A DNA stretch of 64,000 nucleotides, taken from contig CP128835.1 in NCBI GenBank assembly GCA_030388825.1, positions 1,854,001-1,918,000 of the forward strand, read 5' to 3'. Under the pieces are notes generated by a model that saw nothing but the letters and a program-made list of their open reading frames with translations, was not told the origin of the DNA and did no database searches. Made by a program: the position numbers and the translations under genes. This stretch comes from Rossellomorea sp. AcN35-11 (GTDB taxonomy: Bacteria > Bacillota > Bacilli > Bacillales > Bacillaceae_B). Each line of letters starts with the position of its first letter. The stretch's first letter is position 1. Shown here piece after piece: positions 36,651 to 46,720 of the stretch.

Positions 36651-37160
36651 TTAGCCCTGTTTCTTAAGCCAATATTTAATAAGAGGCCCCTTTTCTCCAA
36701 ACACGGGATCTAATGAAGGGCACGGCACGTTCTTGATCTCTATCAAAACGCTTGGACGCTCCCGTAATAACCCTTTTTTTAAGTTGTATTCGTCCCCGTT
36801 CGGATAGGCCCCTGCGACCTTAAAGTCGGGACTGGAGGATACTTTCTTATGCCCGGTTCCAGCTGGAAGGATGATCACATCACTTTTATGGATGGTCACC
36901 TCTTCACCCAGTTCACCGCCCAGCTGCACCTTTGCTTCTCCTTCCATGACTCCCAATACTTCGTGGGCGTTGCTGTGGTAATGGTGGTAATCATAAATGC
37001 CATTTGTCCAACTGTTAAGCCATTGATTCCGGTTGAAAAGTTCTTCGGCACCATGGGAATGATCAAGTGCACTCCGGTAAATGAGTACGGGCAGGTCCGG
37101 GTTATTAGGGATGATTCCATCGTCTTCGAAATATAATAGTTTCAGTTCTGCGATTTTCAT
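36651..37160 (-). CDS. YjlB-like cupin protein
   Basis: A 169-residue cupin. The first motif YDYHHYHSNAHEVLGVMEGE contains the metal-binding HxH and Glu, and the second is DVIILPAGTGHKKV with the last His. N and C termini agree with the YjlB family (LIYRSALDHSHGAEELF, DPVFGEKGPLIKYW). ATG 37160 is spaced from GGAGG; the longer frame from 37268 has unconserved codons. Reaction unknown. Confidence 0.82.
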   Translation of the reverse strand: MKIAELKLLYFEDDGIIPNNPDLPVLIYRSALDHSHGAEELFNRNQWLNSWTNGIYDYHHYHSNAHEVLGVMEGEAKVQLGGELGEEVTIHKSDVIILPAGTGHKKVSSSPDFKVAGAYPNGDEYNLKKGLLRERPSVLIEIKNVPCPSLDPVFGEKGPLIKYWLKKQG

Positions 37161-37335
37161 CCTTTCATTCCTCCATTCATTGTTAAAAACTTTCCCTTTT
37201 CCACCGTGAATTAAACCGAATTCGTGATGATAATTGAAATTATTGGAAATGTAAAATGGTTTTAGCAATGGGTGTGAATGGATGTGCTAATATAAGGTTA
37301 TATGTTCTCTTGCAAGAAAGAGGAGGCAATGAAAA

Positions 37336-38698
37336 ATGAGCAGCTTATTAAAAAAGGTATCCGTGGAAATGATTGAAATCATTCTTGAGAACGCTTTCGA
37401 ATGGTTGGTCGTTGTCGATGGTGAAGGGACGATCATTTATATAAATGACAACTACTGCCGTTTTCTTGAGGTTGATCGTGAGAAAGCGATTGGGTCACAT
37501 GTGACCAATGTCATTGAAAACACCCGTATGCATATTGTGGCAGGCAGCGGCAAGGAAGAAGTGGCGGACCTTCAATATATAAAGGGAAACTATATGATTG
37601 CCAATCGAATCCCCATCCGGGTGGATGGAAAGGTCATCGGTGCATTTGGATCTGTCATCTTTAGGGATACAAGTGAATGGATGCAAATGAGTTCTCACGT
37701 AAAAAACATGATGTCCAAAATCCAAAGCTACATACAGGATATTAACTCGGGTGTGAAATACTCACTGAACGATATAATCGGGGAATCCCCAGGCATGAAT
37801 GAACTGAAGGATAAAGCCCAAATGATTGCTCCAAGTGATATCTCAGTCCTGATCAGAGGGGAGAGCGGGACTGGTAAGGAACTCTTCGCCCACAGTATAC
37901 ACCAGCTGAGCGAAAGAAGCGGGCAGCCTTTTATCAAGGTGAACTGTGCAGCGATACCGGAACAGCTATTAGAATCCGAGTTGTTCGGTTATGAAGAAGG
38001 AGCCTTTACGGGAGCGAAAAAAAGGCGGTAAGAAAGGGAAGTTTCAGCTGGCCCATAAGGGAACGCTCTTTCTGGATGAGATTGGGGACATGCCCCTCAA
38101 TATGCAGGCGAAGCTCCTCAGGGTATTACAGGAAGGGGAAATCGAGGCGGTCGGTTCCACAAGGATTCAACATGTGGATGTCCGCATCATTGCCGCCACC
38201 AACCGCCCACTGGAGAAAATGATGGAAGAAAAGCGGTTCCGCAGCGATCTGTATTACCGGATCAATGTCGTTCCATTTCAAATCCCTTCTTTACGGGAGC
38301 GGAAGGAAGATATCGGGACGCTGGCCAGATTTTTTCTGGAGAAATCCACTAAATCATCGGGGAAACGAATCCAAGGCTTTGAAAATGAAGTCATGCAGAT
38401 TTTCCTTTCCTACAGCTGGCCTGGGAATCTCCGTGAATTAGAAAATGTCATTAACGCTTCCACCTATTTGTCAAATGGAAGCATGATTTCCCTTCAATCG
38501 CTCCCTTCCTATATGAAGGCTGGAAATGTATACGATGTAGGATCAAAAACTTTAAAGGAGATCCTTGAGGAAACCGAGAAATCCGTGTTGGCTCAAAGCC
38601 TACAGACTCACCATCATGATAAACGGAAAGTGGCAGAGTCTTTAGGGATAAGTAAATCAAGCATGTATGAGAAGTTAAATAAATATCAGCTTCTGTGA
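37336..38698 (+). pseudogene. Sigma-54 dependent transcriptional activator (PAS-AAA-Fis HTH), frameshifted
   Basis: A PAS domain ([20 protein letters not shown]) is followed by the sigma-54 interaction AAA domain: Walker [17 protein letters not shown] and the sigma-54-contacting GAFTGA. The frame breaks right after GAFTGAKK, at an A7 run (38017-38023); with six A it reads [20 protein letters not shown] and continues through FLDEIGD and the R-finger region to a Fis-type HTH ([20 protein letters not shown]). Restored length is about 454 residues. It sits upstream of a sigma-54 promoter and a 3-hydroxybutyrate module, which it surely controls. A ligand-sensing PAS, and not a receiver, means it is not a two-component regulator. 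Confidence 0.88.
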
Positions 38699-38707
38699 TT
38701 GAATACG

Positions 38708-38754
38708 CAGTCCGGAAATATGGAAAGTCGTCCATATTTCCGGACTGTTTTACG
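38708..38754 (+). terminator. Terminator after the sigma-54 activator gene
   Basis: CAGTCCGGAAATATGGA and TCCATATTTCCGGACTG form a perfect 17-bp stem followed by TTTT. The arms share TCCGGA/ATTTCCGGA with nearby sequence at 38805-38816, so the region may also contribute activator sites. Confidence 0.8.
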
Positions 38755-38866
38755 TTTGAAGCAGATGTGTACATTTCATGACAGAAATGGTGCCGTTTTG
38801 TCCAGAAATCCGGAATCCACATCCCTGTAAACAGAAAGAATGATTTCATTGTCAGTAATCTGAAAG

Positions 38867-38883
38867 TTGGCACAATTTTTGCA
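38867..38883 (+). promoter_or_regulatory. Sigma-54 (-24/-12) promoter upstream of the GntP permease
   Basis: TTGGCACAATTTTTGCA matches TGGCAC-N5-TTGCA exactly, with GG at 38869-38870 and GC at 38881-38882, ten bases between. It lies 116 bp before the permease start. Confidence 0.93.
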
Positions 38884-38998
38884 AGTATATATTGTGAAAG
38901 GATTTCACGGGAAGGAGAGAAGAAGCTTTTTCGCTGGATGAAAATGTAAACGATTTCATATTAAGTGATCAACTTCAGAGAATAAAGGGGGAAATACC

Positions 38999-40321
38999 AT
39001 GTTAAGCATGATCGGTCTAATTGGAGGACTCATTTTATTAATCTTTTTAACGATGAGGGGAATGAACATATTAGTCGTTGGTCCCATTTCGGCATTGTTC
39101 GTAGCGGTGTTGAGCGGGATGCCGCTCTTTCCGCAGTTGGCCGCTGAAGGGGAAGCCAACCTGGTATCCAATTATATGTCAGGGTTCACAGGCTTTGTCG
39201 CGGCCTGGTATCTCATGTTCTTATTGGGTGCCGTTTTCGGGAAAGTGATGGAAGACAGTGGGGCAGCGGATAGTGTCTCCCGATTTGTAGTAGAGAAATT
39301 AGGGATGAAATACGCCGTATTCGCCATTGTCCTTGCCTGTGCCGTTTTAACGTACGGGGGCGTGAGTCTCTTCGTTGTGGCATTTTCCGTTTATCCTATG
39401 GCGGTGAGTTTATTTAAACAGGCTGACCTTCCACGAAGATTCATTCCTGCGGCATTGGCATTCGGTTCTGTCACATTTACCATGACATCCGCAGGTTCAC
39501 CGGAGATCCAAAACTGGATCCCCATCGAATACTTAGGGACCACGCCTTATGCAGGCTGGGAAGTCAGCTTGATTGTGGCTGTGTTTATGGCGGTATTCGG
39601 TTATTGGTGGTTAAAACGGATGATCACAAAGGCAGTCAATAAAGGAGAGAAGTTCCATTCACGTGAAGAAGATCCGGTCATCGATGAAGGAAGACCTCTT
39701 CCGAATCCGTTCATGGGGCTGATTCCATTACTGGTTGTGCTGATTCTTTCGTTCATTTTCCATGATTCATTAAAACAATCAGCCCTTATCATTGCCCTTT
39801 TAGGAGGGGTGATTTCAGCGTATGTGCTGAATCGTAAATATTTCAAAGGCTTCTGGGGTGCTGTTTCTGAAGGAACGGTCGGGGCACTGATCGCGATCGG
39901 GAATACTGCGGCAGTCGTTGGATTCGGAGGCGTGGCAAAAGCCGTTCCCGCTTTCAGTACAGCCGTTGATGTCATGACCAGTATCCCGGGTTCTCCATTG
40001 ATAGGTGGGGCCATTGCCGTCAGTGTGATCGCAGGTATGACAGGTTCTGCTTCCGGTGGTCAGGCGATTGCCCTGCCGATCCTCGCCCCTCACTATGTTG
40101 ATATGGGCGTGAATCCAGAAGCCCTGCACAGGGTAGTGGCGATTTCGTCAGGAGCACTGGATTCTTTACCGCATAATGGGTATGTGGTCACGACAATCCG
40201 TTCCATCTGTAATGAAACACATGGAGAAGCCTATGGGGCTGTCGGTGCCCTTACAGTCATCGTCCCTCTCATCGGTTTAGCCATTGCGATTGCATTATTC
40301 TCATTCGGCGTAGGGATCTAA
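38999..40321 (+). CDS. GntP-family permease (YxjC-like)
   Basis: A 440-residue membrane transporter with about twelve hydrophobic segments and the GntP-type stretch SAGSPEIQNWIPIEYLGTTP. GntP members carry gluconate or other hydroxy acids. Here the next gene is a 3-hydroxybutyrate dehydrogenase and the pair resembles yxjC-yxjF, so hydroxybutyrate or a related acid is the likely substrate (inference). ATG 38999 follows AAAGGGGGAAATACC and a sigma-54 promoter. Confidence 0.87.
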   Translation: MLSMIGLIGGLILLIFLTMRGMNILVVGPISALFVAVLSGMPLFPQLAAEGEANLVSNYMSGFTGFVAAWYLMFLLGAVFGKVMEDSGAADSVSRFVVEKLGMKYAVFAIVLACAVLTYGGVSLFVVAFSVYPMAVSLFKQADLPRRFIPAALAFGSVTFTMTSAGSPEIQNWIPIEYLGTTPYAGWEVSLIVAVFMAVFGYWWLKRMITKAVNKGEKFHSREEDPVIDEGRPLPNPFMGLIPLLVVLILSFIFHDSLKQSALIIALLGGVISAYVLNRKYFKGFWGAVSEGTVGALIAIGNTAAVVGFGGVAKAVPAFSTAVDVMTSIPGSPLIGGAIAVSVIAGMTGSASGGQAIALPILAPHYVDMGVNPEALHRVVAISSGALDSLPHNGYVVTTIRSICNETHGEAYGAVGALTVIVPLIGLAIAIALFSFGVGI

Positions 40322-40336
40322 GAAAGGAGTATCAGG

Positions 40337-41114
40337 ATGGTTGGAAATAAAGTTGTATTCATAACAGGGGCAGCCCGGGGAATCGGGTTTGAAATCGGAA
40401 GGGAATTCGCTGCGAATGGAGCAAAAGTCGTCCTCACCGATTTGCATGAAGACTCCGTTCAAGAAGCAGCGGAGACTATTAGGAGAGAAGGATATGAGGC
40501 CCTTGGCTTACGGTGTGATGTGACATCTGAAACGGAATTAAAGGAAGCGATCCATCATACAGTCGATCGCTTCGGGAAATTGGATGTCTTGATCAACAAC
40601 GCGGGACTGCAATACGTTTCTCATATCGCAGAGTTTCCTGTTGGAAAATTTGAGCTGCTGCTGAAAGTCATGCTGACAGCCCCGTTCGTAGCAATCAAGC
40701 ATGCTATGCCCCACATGAAAAAACAGGGATCAGGGCGAATCATCAACATGGCTTCCATTAATGGATTGGTCGGATTCTCAGGAAAGGCAGCCTATAATTC
40801 GGCGAAACATGGAGTCATTGGACTGACAAAGGTTGCGGCTCTGGAGACCGCTGAGCACGGCATTACGGTAAATGCGGTCTGCCCGGGGTACGTGGATACA
40901 CCCCTAGTCAGGAATCAACTGGGGGGACCTGGCCAAGACCAGAAACATCCCCCTTGAGAATGTGCTTGAAGAAGTCATCTATCCGCTGGTGCCACAAAGA
41001 AGACTGTTGGACGTGAAAGAAATAGCCGACTACACGATGTTTTTGTGCAGTGATGCAGCAAAAGGAATCACGGGTCAGGCTGTCGTACTGGACGGCGGAT
41101 ATACAGTTCAATAG
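40337..41114 (+). pseudogene. hbdH: 3-hydroxybutyrate dehydrogenase (SDR family), frameshifted
   Basis: A short-chain dehydrogenase that oxidises 3-hydroxybutyrate to acetoacetate with NAD. It has the cofactor motif TGAARGIG, LINNAG, and the catalytic Ser and YNSAK (Tyr, Lys). After VDTPLVRNQL a G6 run (40921-40926) breaks the frame; with five G it reads GDLAKTRNIPLENVLEEVIY and ends VVLDGGYTVQ at 41114, about 258 residues, the usual size. RNIP and QRRLLDVKEIADY are typical of hydroxybutyrate dehydrogenases. It follows the permease by 15 bp in one sigma-54 operon. Confidence 0.88.
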
Positions 41115-41310
41115 GTGAGTTGATGGAGAAACGATCTTTTAGGAGGTCGTTTCCTTCTCTATGTTGGGCCCGCTTCCTCTCGGATTCACTACTTCTGTAT
41201 AGAACTGTGCCGTCTTCAATGACAAAAAATTGTCCCGCCCATCAACAATGGGCTTGCGCTTCTGAATATTTTTCACTAAAATAGTGAATACATATAATGT
41301 TTACCATATT

Positions 41311-41557
41311 GAAACGTTGATCAGGAGTAGTAGTGAAGGTTTTCTGACGTAGAGAGTTGACGGGTGGTGAAAGTCAACCAGAAGCATCATGAACTCGCCT
41401 GCTGAGTTGCAAGTGTGAACCTAAGTAAGACTTGCCGTTTTCCGCGTTAAGGATGAATGAAGCTGAGTGCGCGTACACTAATGTGGGTGGTACCGCGGGA
41501 GAATGTAAATACAAACTCTCGTCCCAAATATTTATTTGGGATGAGGGTTTTTTTATT
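41311..41557 (+). promoter_or_regulatory. T-box leader of leuS
   Basis: The T-box sequence AATGTGGGTGGTACCGCGGG lies at 41480-41499. A stem I with GAACTC at 41391-41396 gives CTC, a leucine codon, as the likely specifier. The leader ends in a terminator (GTCCCAAAT/ATTTGGGAT plus T8, about 41517-41557) that uncharged tRNA-Leu would prevent. Confidence 0.95.
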
Positions 41558-41591
41558 TTATTTTGAATGACAAGTAAAGGAGGATCTCAAT

Positions 41592-44006
41592 ATGAGTTTT
41601 AATCATAAAAGTGTTGAGACAAAATGGCAGCAGTATTGGGAAGAAAACAAAACGTTCAAAGCAACGGAAGAGGAAGGGAAATCGAATTTCTACGCATTGG
41701 ATATGTTTCCGTATCCATCAGGAGCAGGACTTCACGTGGGACATCCGGAAGGGTTCACCGCAACGGACATCCTTTCACGCATGAAGCGTATGCAGGGGTA
41801 CAATGTCCTTCACCCGATGGGGTGGGATGCATTCGGTTTACCGGCTGAGCAGTACGCACTGGATACGGGAAATGACCCGGCAGAATTCACTGAGAAAAAT
41901 ATCAATACGTTCCGCCGTCAAATCAAATCACTAGGTTTCTCTTATGATTGGGACCGCGAAGTGAATACAACAGATCCTGGCTACTACAAATGGACGCAGT
42001 GGATCTTCATCCAGCTATATAAAAAAGGATTGGCTTATGTAGACGAGGTGGCTGTGAACTGGTGCCCGGCACTTGGGACGGTCCTTGCGAACGAAGAAGT
42101 CATCGACGGGAAAAGTGAGCGCGGGGGGCATCCGGTAGAACGCCGCCCGATGAAGCAGTGGATGCTGAAGATTACGGCTTATGCAGATCGTCTTGTGGAA
42201 GATCTTGAAGAAGTCGACTGGCCGGAAAGCATCAAAGATATGCAGCGTAACTGGATCGGACGTTCTGAAGGGGCAGAAGTGAATTTTGCCATCGATGGTC
42301 ATGACAAATCATTCGAAGTGTTTACGACACGCCCTGATACGATCTTTGGTGCGACATACGCGGTACTTGCCCCTGAGCATCCGTTTGTAGCAGACATCAC
42401 AACCGACGAACAACGCTCGAAAGTGGAAGAGTACATCGACAAGATCAAGTCGAAAAGTGACCTTGAACGTACCGATCTTGCGAAAGAAAAAACCGGTGTA
42501 TTCACGGGGGCATATGCGATCAATCCTGCAAATGGCGAGAAAATGCCAATCTGGATTGCCGATTATGTTCTGATGAGCTACGGTTCCGGTGCCATCATGG
42601 CCGTTCCAGCCCATGACGAAAGAGACTATGAATTCGCAAAAGAGTTCGATCTTCCAATCGTCGAAGTCGTTGCTGGCGGCAACATCGAGAAGGAAGCATA
42701 CACTGGTGACGGTGATCATGTGAATTCAGGCTTCCTTGACGGATTAGGGAAGGAAGAGGCGATTGCGAAAGCCATTTCCTGGTTAGAGGAGAAAAACATC
42801 GGTACGAAGAAAGTGACATACCGCCTTCGCGACTGGTTATTCAGCCGTCAGCGTTACTGGGGTGAGCCAATTCCAGTCATTCACTGGGAAGATGGTACGA
42901 CATCGACCGTTCCTGAAAGTGAGCTTCCACTTGTCCTTCCGAAGACGACGGAAATCAAACCGTCCGGTACAGGTGAATCACCGCTTGCGAACATCAGTGA
43001 ATGGGTGAATGTCGAAGATCCTGAAACAGGCAAAAAAGGCCGTCGTGAAACGAATACCATGCCACAGTGGGCGGGAAGCTGCTGGTACTATCTTCGTTAT
43101 ATCGATCCGCATAACGAAGAAGCCCTTGCCGATGCGAAGAAAATGGACGACTGGCTTCCGGTGGATACGTATATCGGTGGAGCAGAGCATGCGGTCCTTC
43201 ACTTACTGTACGCGCGTTTCTGGCATAAGTTCCTTTACGATATCGGCGTAGTACCGACGAAAGAGCCGTTCAAGAAGCTGTTCAACCAAGGAATGATCTT
43301 AGGGGAAAACAATGAAAAAATGAGTAAATCCAAAGGGAATGTCGTCAATCCGGATGAAGTGGTAGAATCTCATGGTGCAGACACACTTCGCCTGTACGAA
43401 ATGTTCATGGGACCACTTGAAGCATCCATCGCATGGAGCACGAACGGTCTTGACGGAGCGCGCCGCTTCCTTGACCGTGTATGGCGCCTGCTTGTGGAAG
43501 AGGACGGTTCACTGTCTTCCAAAGTGACGGATGCACCGAACAGTACCCTTGACAAAACGTATAACCAAACTGTCAAGAAAGTGACTGAAGACTACGAAGG
43601 CCTTCGTTTCAATACAGGGATTTCACAGCTGATGGTATTCATCAATGATGCCTACAAAGCGGAAACCCTTCCTAAAGAATATGTAGAAGGTTTCATCAAA
43701 CTCCTGTCTCCGATCGCTCCTCATATGACGGAGGAACTTTGGAGCAAGTTAGGTCACGAAGGAACGATTTCCTACGAAGCATGGCCGACATTCGATGAAT
43801 CAAAGCTTGTGGACAACGAAGTCGAAATCGTCCTTCAAGTGAACGGCAAAGTAAAAGCCAAGGTCATGATCCCACGGGACATGAACAAAGAAGACCTGGA
43901 AAAAACAGCCATGGAAAACGATGAAATCAAAAGCCAAATCGAAGGCAAAACCATCCGCAAAGTCATCGCCGTACCAGGCAAACTAGTCAACATCGTAGCC
44001 AACTAA
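41592..44006 (+). CDS. leuS: LeuS, leucyl-tRNA synthetase
   Basis: A class I synthetase of 804 residues. The HIGH motif is in [15 protein letters not shown] at about 47-50, the editing domain carries the TTRPDT motif ([16 protein letters not shown]) at about 240, and KMSKS is at about 576. Length and domain order are those of bacterial LeuRS. ATG 41592 follows AAGGAGGATCTC. Controlled by the leucine T-box. Confidence 0.98.
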   Translation: MSFNHKSVETKWQQYWEENKTFKATEEEGKSNFYALDMFPYPSGAGLHVGHPEGFTATDILSRMKRMQGYNVLHPMGWDAFGLPAEQYALDTGNDPAEFTEKNINTFRRQIKSLGFSYDWDREVNTTDPGYYKWTQWIFIQLYKKGLAYVDEVAVNWCPALGTVLANEEVIDGKSERGGHPVERRPMKQWMLKITAYADRLVEDLEEVDWPESIKDMQRNWIGRSEGAEVNFAIDGHDKSFEVFTTRPDTIFGATYAVLAPEHPFVADITTDEQRSKVEEYIDKIKSKSDLERTDLAKEKTGVFTGAYAINPANGEKMPIWIADYVLMSYGSGAIMAVPAHDERDYEFAKEFDLPIVEVVAGGNIEKEAYTGDGDHVNSGFLDGLGKEEAIAKAISWLEEKNIGTKKVTYRLRDWLFSRQRYWGEPIPVIHWEDGTTSTVPESELPLVLPKTTEIKPSGTGESPLANISEWVNVEDPETGKKGRRETNTMPQWAGSCWYYLRYIDPHNEEALADAKKMDDWLPVDTYIGGAEHAVLHLLYARFWHKFLYDIGVVPTKEPFKKLFNQGMILGENNEKMSKSKGNVVNPDEVVESHGADTLRLYEMFMGPLEASIAWSTNGLDGARRFLDRVWRLLVEEDGSLSSKVTDAPNSTLDKTYNQTVKKVTEDYEGLRFNTGISQLMVFINDAYKAETLPKEYVEGFIKLLSPIAPHMTEELWSKLGHEGTISYEAWPTFDESKLVDNEVEIVLQVNGKVKAKVMIPRDMNKEDLEKTAMENDEIKSQIEGKTIRKVIAVPGKLVNIVAN

Positions 44007-44019
44007 TATGTAATCTTTT

Positions 44020-44109
44020 TTGAGGGACGGACCTTGAAGCTGAATCTGATTGATAGGGAATGCTGTCAATTAAGGATTCTGTGTTTCGCTAAGGTCCGTC
44101 CCTCTTTTC
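44020..44109 (+). terminator. Terminator after leuS with long loop, GGGACGGACC family
   Basis: GAGGGACGGACCTT (44024 onward) pairs with AAGGTCCGTCCCTC ending near 44104, separated by about 50 nt, and TTTT follows. A degenerate copy of the right arm (GAGGTCCGTCCCCCTTTT) recurs at about 44179-44197. Confidence 0.75.
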
Positions 44110-44270
44110 CATTTGGAGGAACAGGCCTCAAAATGGGCTGTCTTTTTAATATGAATCGCTTTAGATCAGTGTTTCGTTGAGGTCCGTCCCCCTTTTGGAG
44201 TCTGATGTTTTTGATTGGCTGTCGGGCTTTGGTATAATCATGGGGAATGAATGATGAAAGGAAGATGAAA

Positions 44271-44582
44271 TTGGATACGATTAAGACGATTACGACGGAT
44301 GAGTTAGAGCAGAAGTTGAAGAATGGTGAGGACCTGCTTTTAGTGGATGTTCGTGAAGATGAGGAAGTGGCCGGGGGAATGATCCCTGGAGCGAAGCATA
44401 TCAAAATGGGGGAAATCCCAGAGTCATTGGATCAATTTGATAAAGAGAAAGAGTACATCTTTATCTGCCGTTCAGGAAATCGCAGCGGAAATGTTGCCCA
44501 CTACATGCAGGAGCAGGGATACAAAGTGGTGAACATGGAAGGCGGCATGATGAACTGGTCTGGTGAGACTGCAGCTAAGTAA
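44271..44582 (+). CDS. ytwF: Rhodanese-like protein (YtwF-like)
   Basis: A single rhodanese domain of about 103 residues. The active-site loop is CRSGNRSG, with Cys as the persulfide carrier, and LLLVDVREDEEVAGGMIPGA is the usual N-terminal half. It may deliver sulfane sulfur or act as a reductase; the partner is unknown. Start uncertain: TTG 44271 has AAAGGAAG at the right distance, while ATGs at 44265 and 44247 are worse placed. Confidence 0.87.
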   Translation: MDTIKTITTDELEQKLKNGEDLLLVDVREDEEVAGGMIPGAKHIKMGEIPESLDQFDKEKEYIFICRSGNRSGNVAHYMQEQGYKVVNMEGGMMNWSGETAAK

Positions 44583-44586
44583 TGAT

Positions 44587-44630
44587 GAAAGAGGGCACAT
44601 TCTTTTTAAAAAAGGGTGTGCTTTTTTATG
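44587..44630 (+). terminator. Terminator after ytwF
   Basis: GGGCACATTCTTT pairs with AAAGGGTGTGCTT around TTAA and is followed by TTTTT. Confidence 0.8.
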
Positions 44631-44690
44631 TATGTTGCGGGAAACATGAGAAAGTGGCTTTGCGGTAGAGGTGAATTTGGAGTGGAAGGC

Positions 44691-44905
44691 GGTTTATCGG
44701 GGGAATCCGGGATATATCAGCGAAGTGGTGATTTTATCAGCGAAATCCGGGATATATCAGCGAAGTGGTGATTTTATCAGCGAAATTCAGGATATATCAG
44801 CGAGATGGTGATTTTATCAGTGAAATCCTGGATAAATCAGCGAAGTGGTGATTTTATCAGCGAAACCAGGGATTTATCAGCGAAACCCACAATATATCAG
44901 CGAAA
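44691..44905. repeat. Eleven-unit tandem array, exact 20-nt period, core ATCAGCGAA
   Basis: ATCAG ends at 44720, 44740, 44760 and so on to 44900, ten times without a single slip; a degenerate unit (ATCGG) ends at 44700 in phase. Even and odd units differ: one type reads GATATATCAGCGAAGTGGTG, the other ATTTTATCAGCGAAATCCGG, so a 40-nt higher-order unit exists. The last three units lose this alternation. It lies between ytwF and cse60 and encodes no protein, since 20 is not a multiple of three. Confidence 0.92.
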
Positions 44906-45023
44906 ACCACACAACACCTCACCATCCGCAAGCTTCCAACCAACATGTATATCCCCATCAATTGTTTGAAAATGAACTATTCTGACAATACTACTATCAA
45001 ACAAAGAATGGGGAGGGTGCTCT

Positions 45024-45206
45024 ATGATTCAAGTGAAAGTATTTGATTACGAGCATGAAAAAGATTTAGAGAAAGATATGAACCAGTTTCTCAGTAAGAT
45101 GGATGATAAAAAAATTGTGGATATCAAATACCATGTCGCAGCGATGTCTGAAGAAGTAGAGGAGCAAATCTATTGTTTTTCCGCCATGGTCATATACAGA
45201 AAATAA
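45024..45206 (+). CDS. cse60: Cse60, SigE-type sporulation protein
   Basis: A 60-residue acidic protein (MIQVKVFDYEHEKDLEKDMN, then DIKYHVA and YCFSAMVIYRK). Pattern and length match B. subtilis Cse60, made in the mother cell under SigE. ATG 45024 follows GGGGAGGGTGC. It lies directly beside ytfP, as in B. subtilis. The function in sporulation is unknown. It is evidence for an endospore former. Confidence 0.88.
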   Translation: MIQVKVFDYEHEKDLEKDMNQFLSKMDDKKIVDIKYHVAAMSEEVEEQIYCFSAMVIYRK

Positions 45207-45254
45207 AAAGGTTGATCACCCTGCAGATGCAGATGGAGATCAACCCATTTTTTT
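45207..45254. terminator. Terminator between cse60 and ytfP
   Basis: GGTTGATC and GATCAACC pair with an inner CTGCA-TGCAG element, and A and T runs flank both sides of the convergent pair. Confidence 0.8.
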
Positions 45255-45260
45255 TAGAAC

Positions 45261-46523
45261 TCAAACCTTTGCTGCATTATAGCCAGCAAGTCTGCCGGTC
45301 ACTAGGGCAGAGGTGATATTGTAGCCTCCTGTGTATCCGTGGATGTCGAGCACTTCCCCACAGAAAAAAAGGCCGTTCATCTTTTTCGAAGCCATCGTTT
45401 TCGGTTCGATTTCTTTAATGGAAACGCCCCCGCCCGTGACGAAGGCTTTATCAATGGACAACGTTCCGTTCACATTGAAGGTGAATTGTTTCAAGAGGTT
45501 CGTAAATTGACGGATTTTTTCAGATGAGATGTGATCTCCTTTTTCATCTTGATCGATTTCGGCACGATCAAGTAAAAAGAGAAGATATCTTTCGGGAACC
45601 AATCCTTTGAAGATGTTTTTGGCTGCTTTCTTACCGTCTTCCTTCACTTGTTTATGAAGGGATTGAAAAAGCTGCTCCTCATTTTGATCCGGGATGGAAT
45701 CGATTTGCATGGCGACGTGGGTCAGATTCCACTTTTTCATTGCTTTTACCACGTATTGACTGCAGCGGAGAACGGCCGGTCCTGAAATCCCGAGATGGGT
45801 GAAAATCATATCCATCCGGTGTGTGATGATTTTCTTCCCTTTTGGGTTCAATACGCTCAGGTCTATGCTTCGCAGGGACAATCCCTGTAGCTCTTTCTTT
45901 TTCACGAAGCGCTCGTCTGATGTAAGGGGAACCTCTGTTGGGAATAAATCCGTGATCGTATGTCCAGCCTTCGTTGCCCACGGATAGCCGTCTCCCGTTG
46001 ATCCCGTGTGAGGGACGGACTTTCCACCGACTGCAATGACGACGGCATTTGCCGCGATGGTTTCCCCGTCTTTCAGAAGGATGCCCACTGTCTCGCCGTT
46101 TTCATACAGGACTTCTTCCACGCTTGTGCTTGTCCGGGTTTCCACCTTCAATTCCTTCATCCGGTTTAATAAGGCTTCCACCACGTCCAGTGCCCGGTTC
46201 GATACGGGAAACATTCGGCCGTGATCTTCTTCTTTTAATTTTATCCCCAGCTTTTCAAAGAAAGCGATGATATCTTCATTACTAAACTCGGAAAAGGCAC
46301 TGTATAGAAACCGGCCATTTCCTGGAATATGCTTGATGATTTCCTCAACAGGAAGCCGATTGGTCACATTGCAGCGACCGCCGCCTGAAATGGCGAGCTT
46401 TCTTCCTAGTTTTGTTCCTTTATCGACTAGAAGGACTTTCGCACCGTTCTCACCGGCTGCGATACTGGCCATTAAGCCTGACGGTCCCCCGCCTATTACG
46501 ATGACATCGTATCTTTTTACCAT
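45261..46523 (-). CDS. ytfP: YtfP, HI0933-family NAD(P)/FAD-dependent oxidoreductase
   Basis: A flavoprotein of 420 residues. The N-terminal FAD site is [20 protein letters not shown], followed by [17 protein letters not shown], the signature of the HI0933/YhiN group, and a C-terminal [19 protein letters not shown]. The reaction is not known for bacilli; relatives act on unidentified substrates or tRNA/rRNA in remote groups. Convergent with cse60. Confidence 0.88.
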   Translation of the reverse strand: MVKRYDVIVIGGGPSGLMASIAAGENGAKVLLVDKGTKLGRKLAISGGGRCNVTNRLPVEEIIKHIPGNGRFLYSAFSEFSNEDIIAFFEKLGIKLKEEDHGRMFPVSNRALDVVEALLNRMKELKVETRTSTSVEEVLYENGETVGILLKDGETIAANAVVIAVGGKSVPHTGSTGDGYPWATKAGHTITDLFPTEVPLTSDERFVKKKELQGLSLRSIDLSVLNPKGKKIITHRMDMIFTHLGISGPAVLRCSQYVVKAMKKWNLTHVAMQIDSIPDQNEEQLFQSLHKQVKEDGKKAAKNIFKGLVPERYLLFLLDRAEIDQDEKGDHISSEKIRQFTNLLKQFTFNVNGTLSIDKAFVTGGGVSIKEIEPKTMASKKMNGLFFCGEVLDIHGYTGGYNITSALVTGRLAGYNAAKV

Positions 46524-46720
46524 TTTTCCACCAACTTTTAATATTCGCTTCTCAAAAGAAGTTTCACCTTATTTTAAATGGGATAGTGTTTAAATACAAC
46601 TTTCGAAAAAAATTGTCATTCGAATCGGACAGTAGTAAACTACTGATAGTGTGTTAAATGAGTAAGCCGGATTTTATTATGGTTGTGTAACGGGCAACAA
46701 GATATATAGAGAGGGATACT

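Noticed and set aside
38011-38030. Programmed frameshift in the sigma-54 activator gene (A7 slippery run)
   Set aside because: The other split genes show the same +1 homopolymer pattern without shared stimulatory structures, so sequence error is the simpler view.
44691-44905. CRISPR array
   Set aside because: Units follow each other directly at 20 nt with no 25-40-nt unique spacers, alternate units are near copies, and no cas gene is present.
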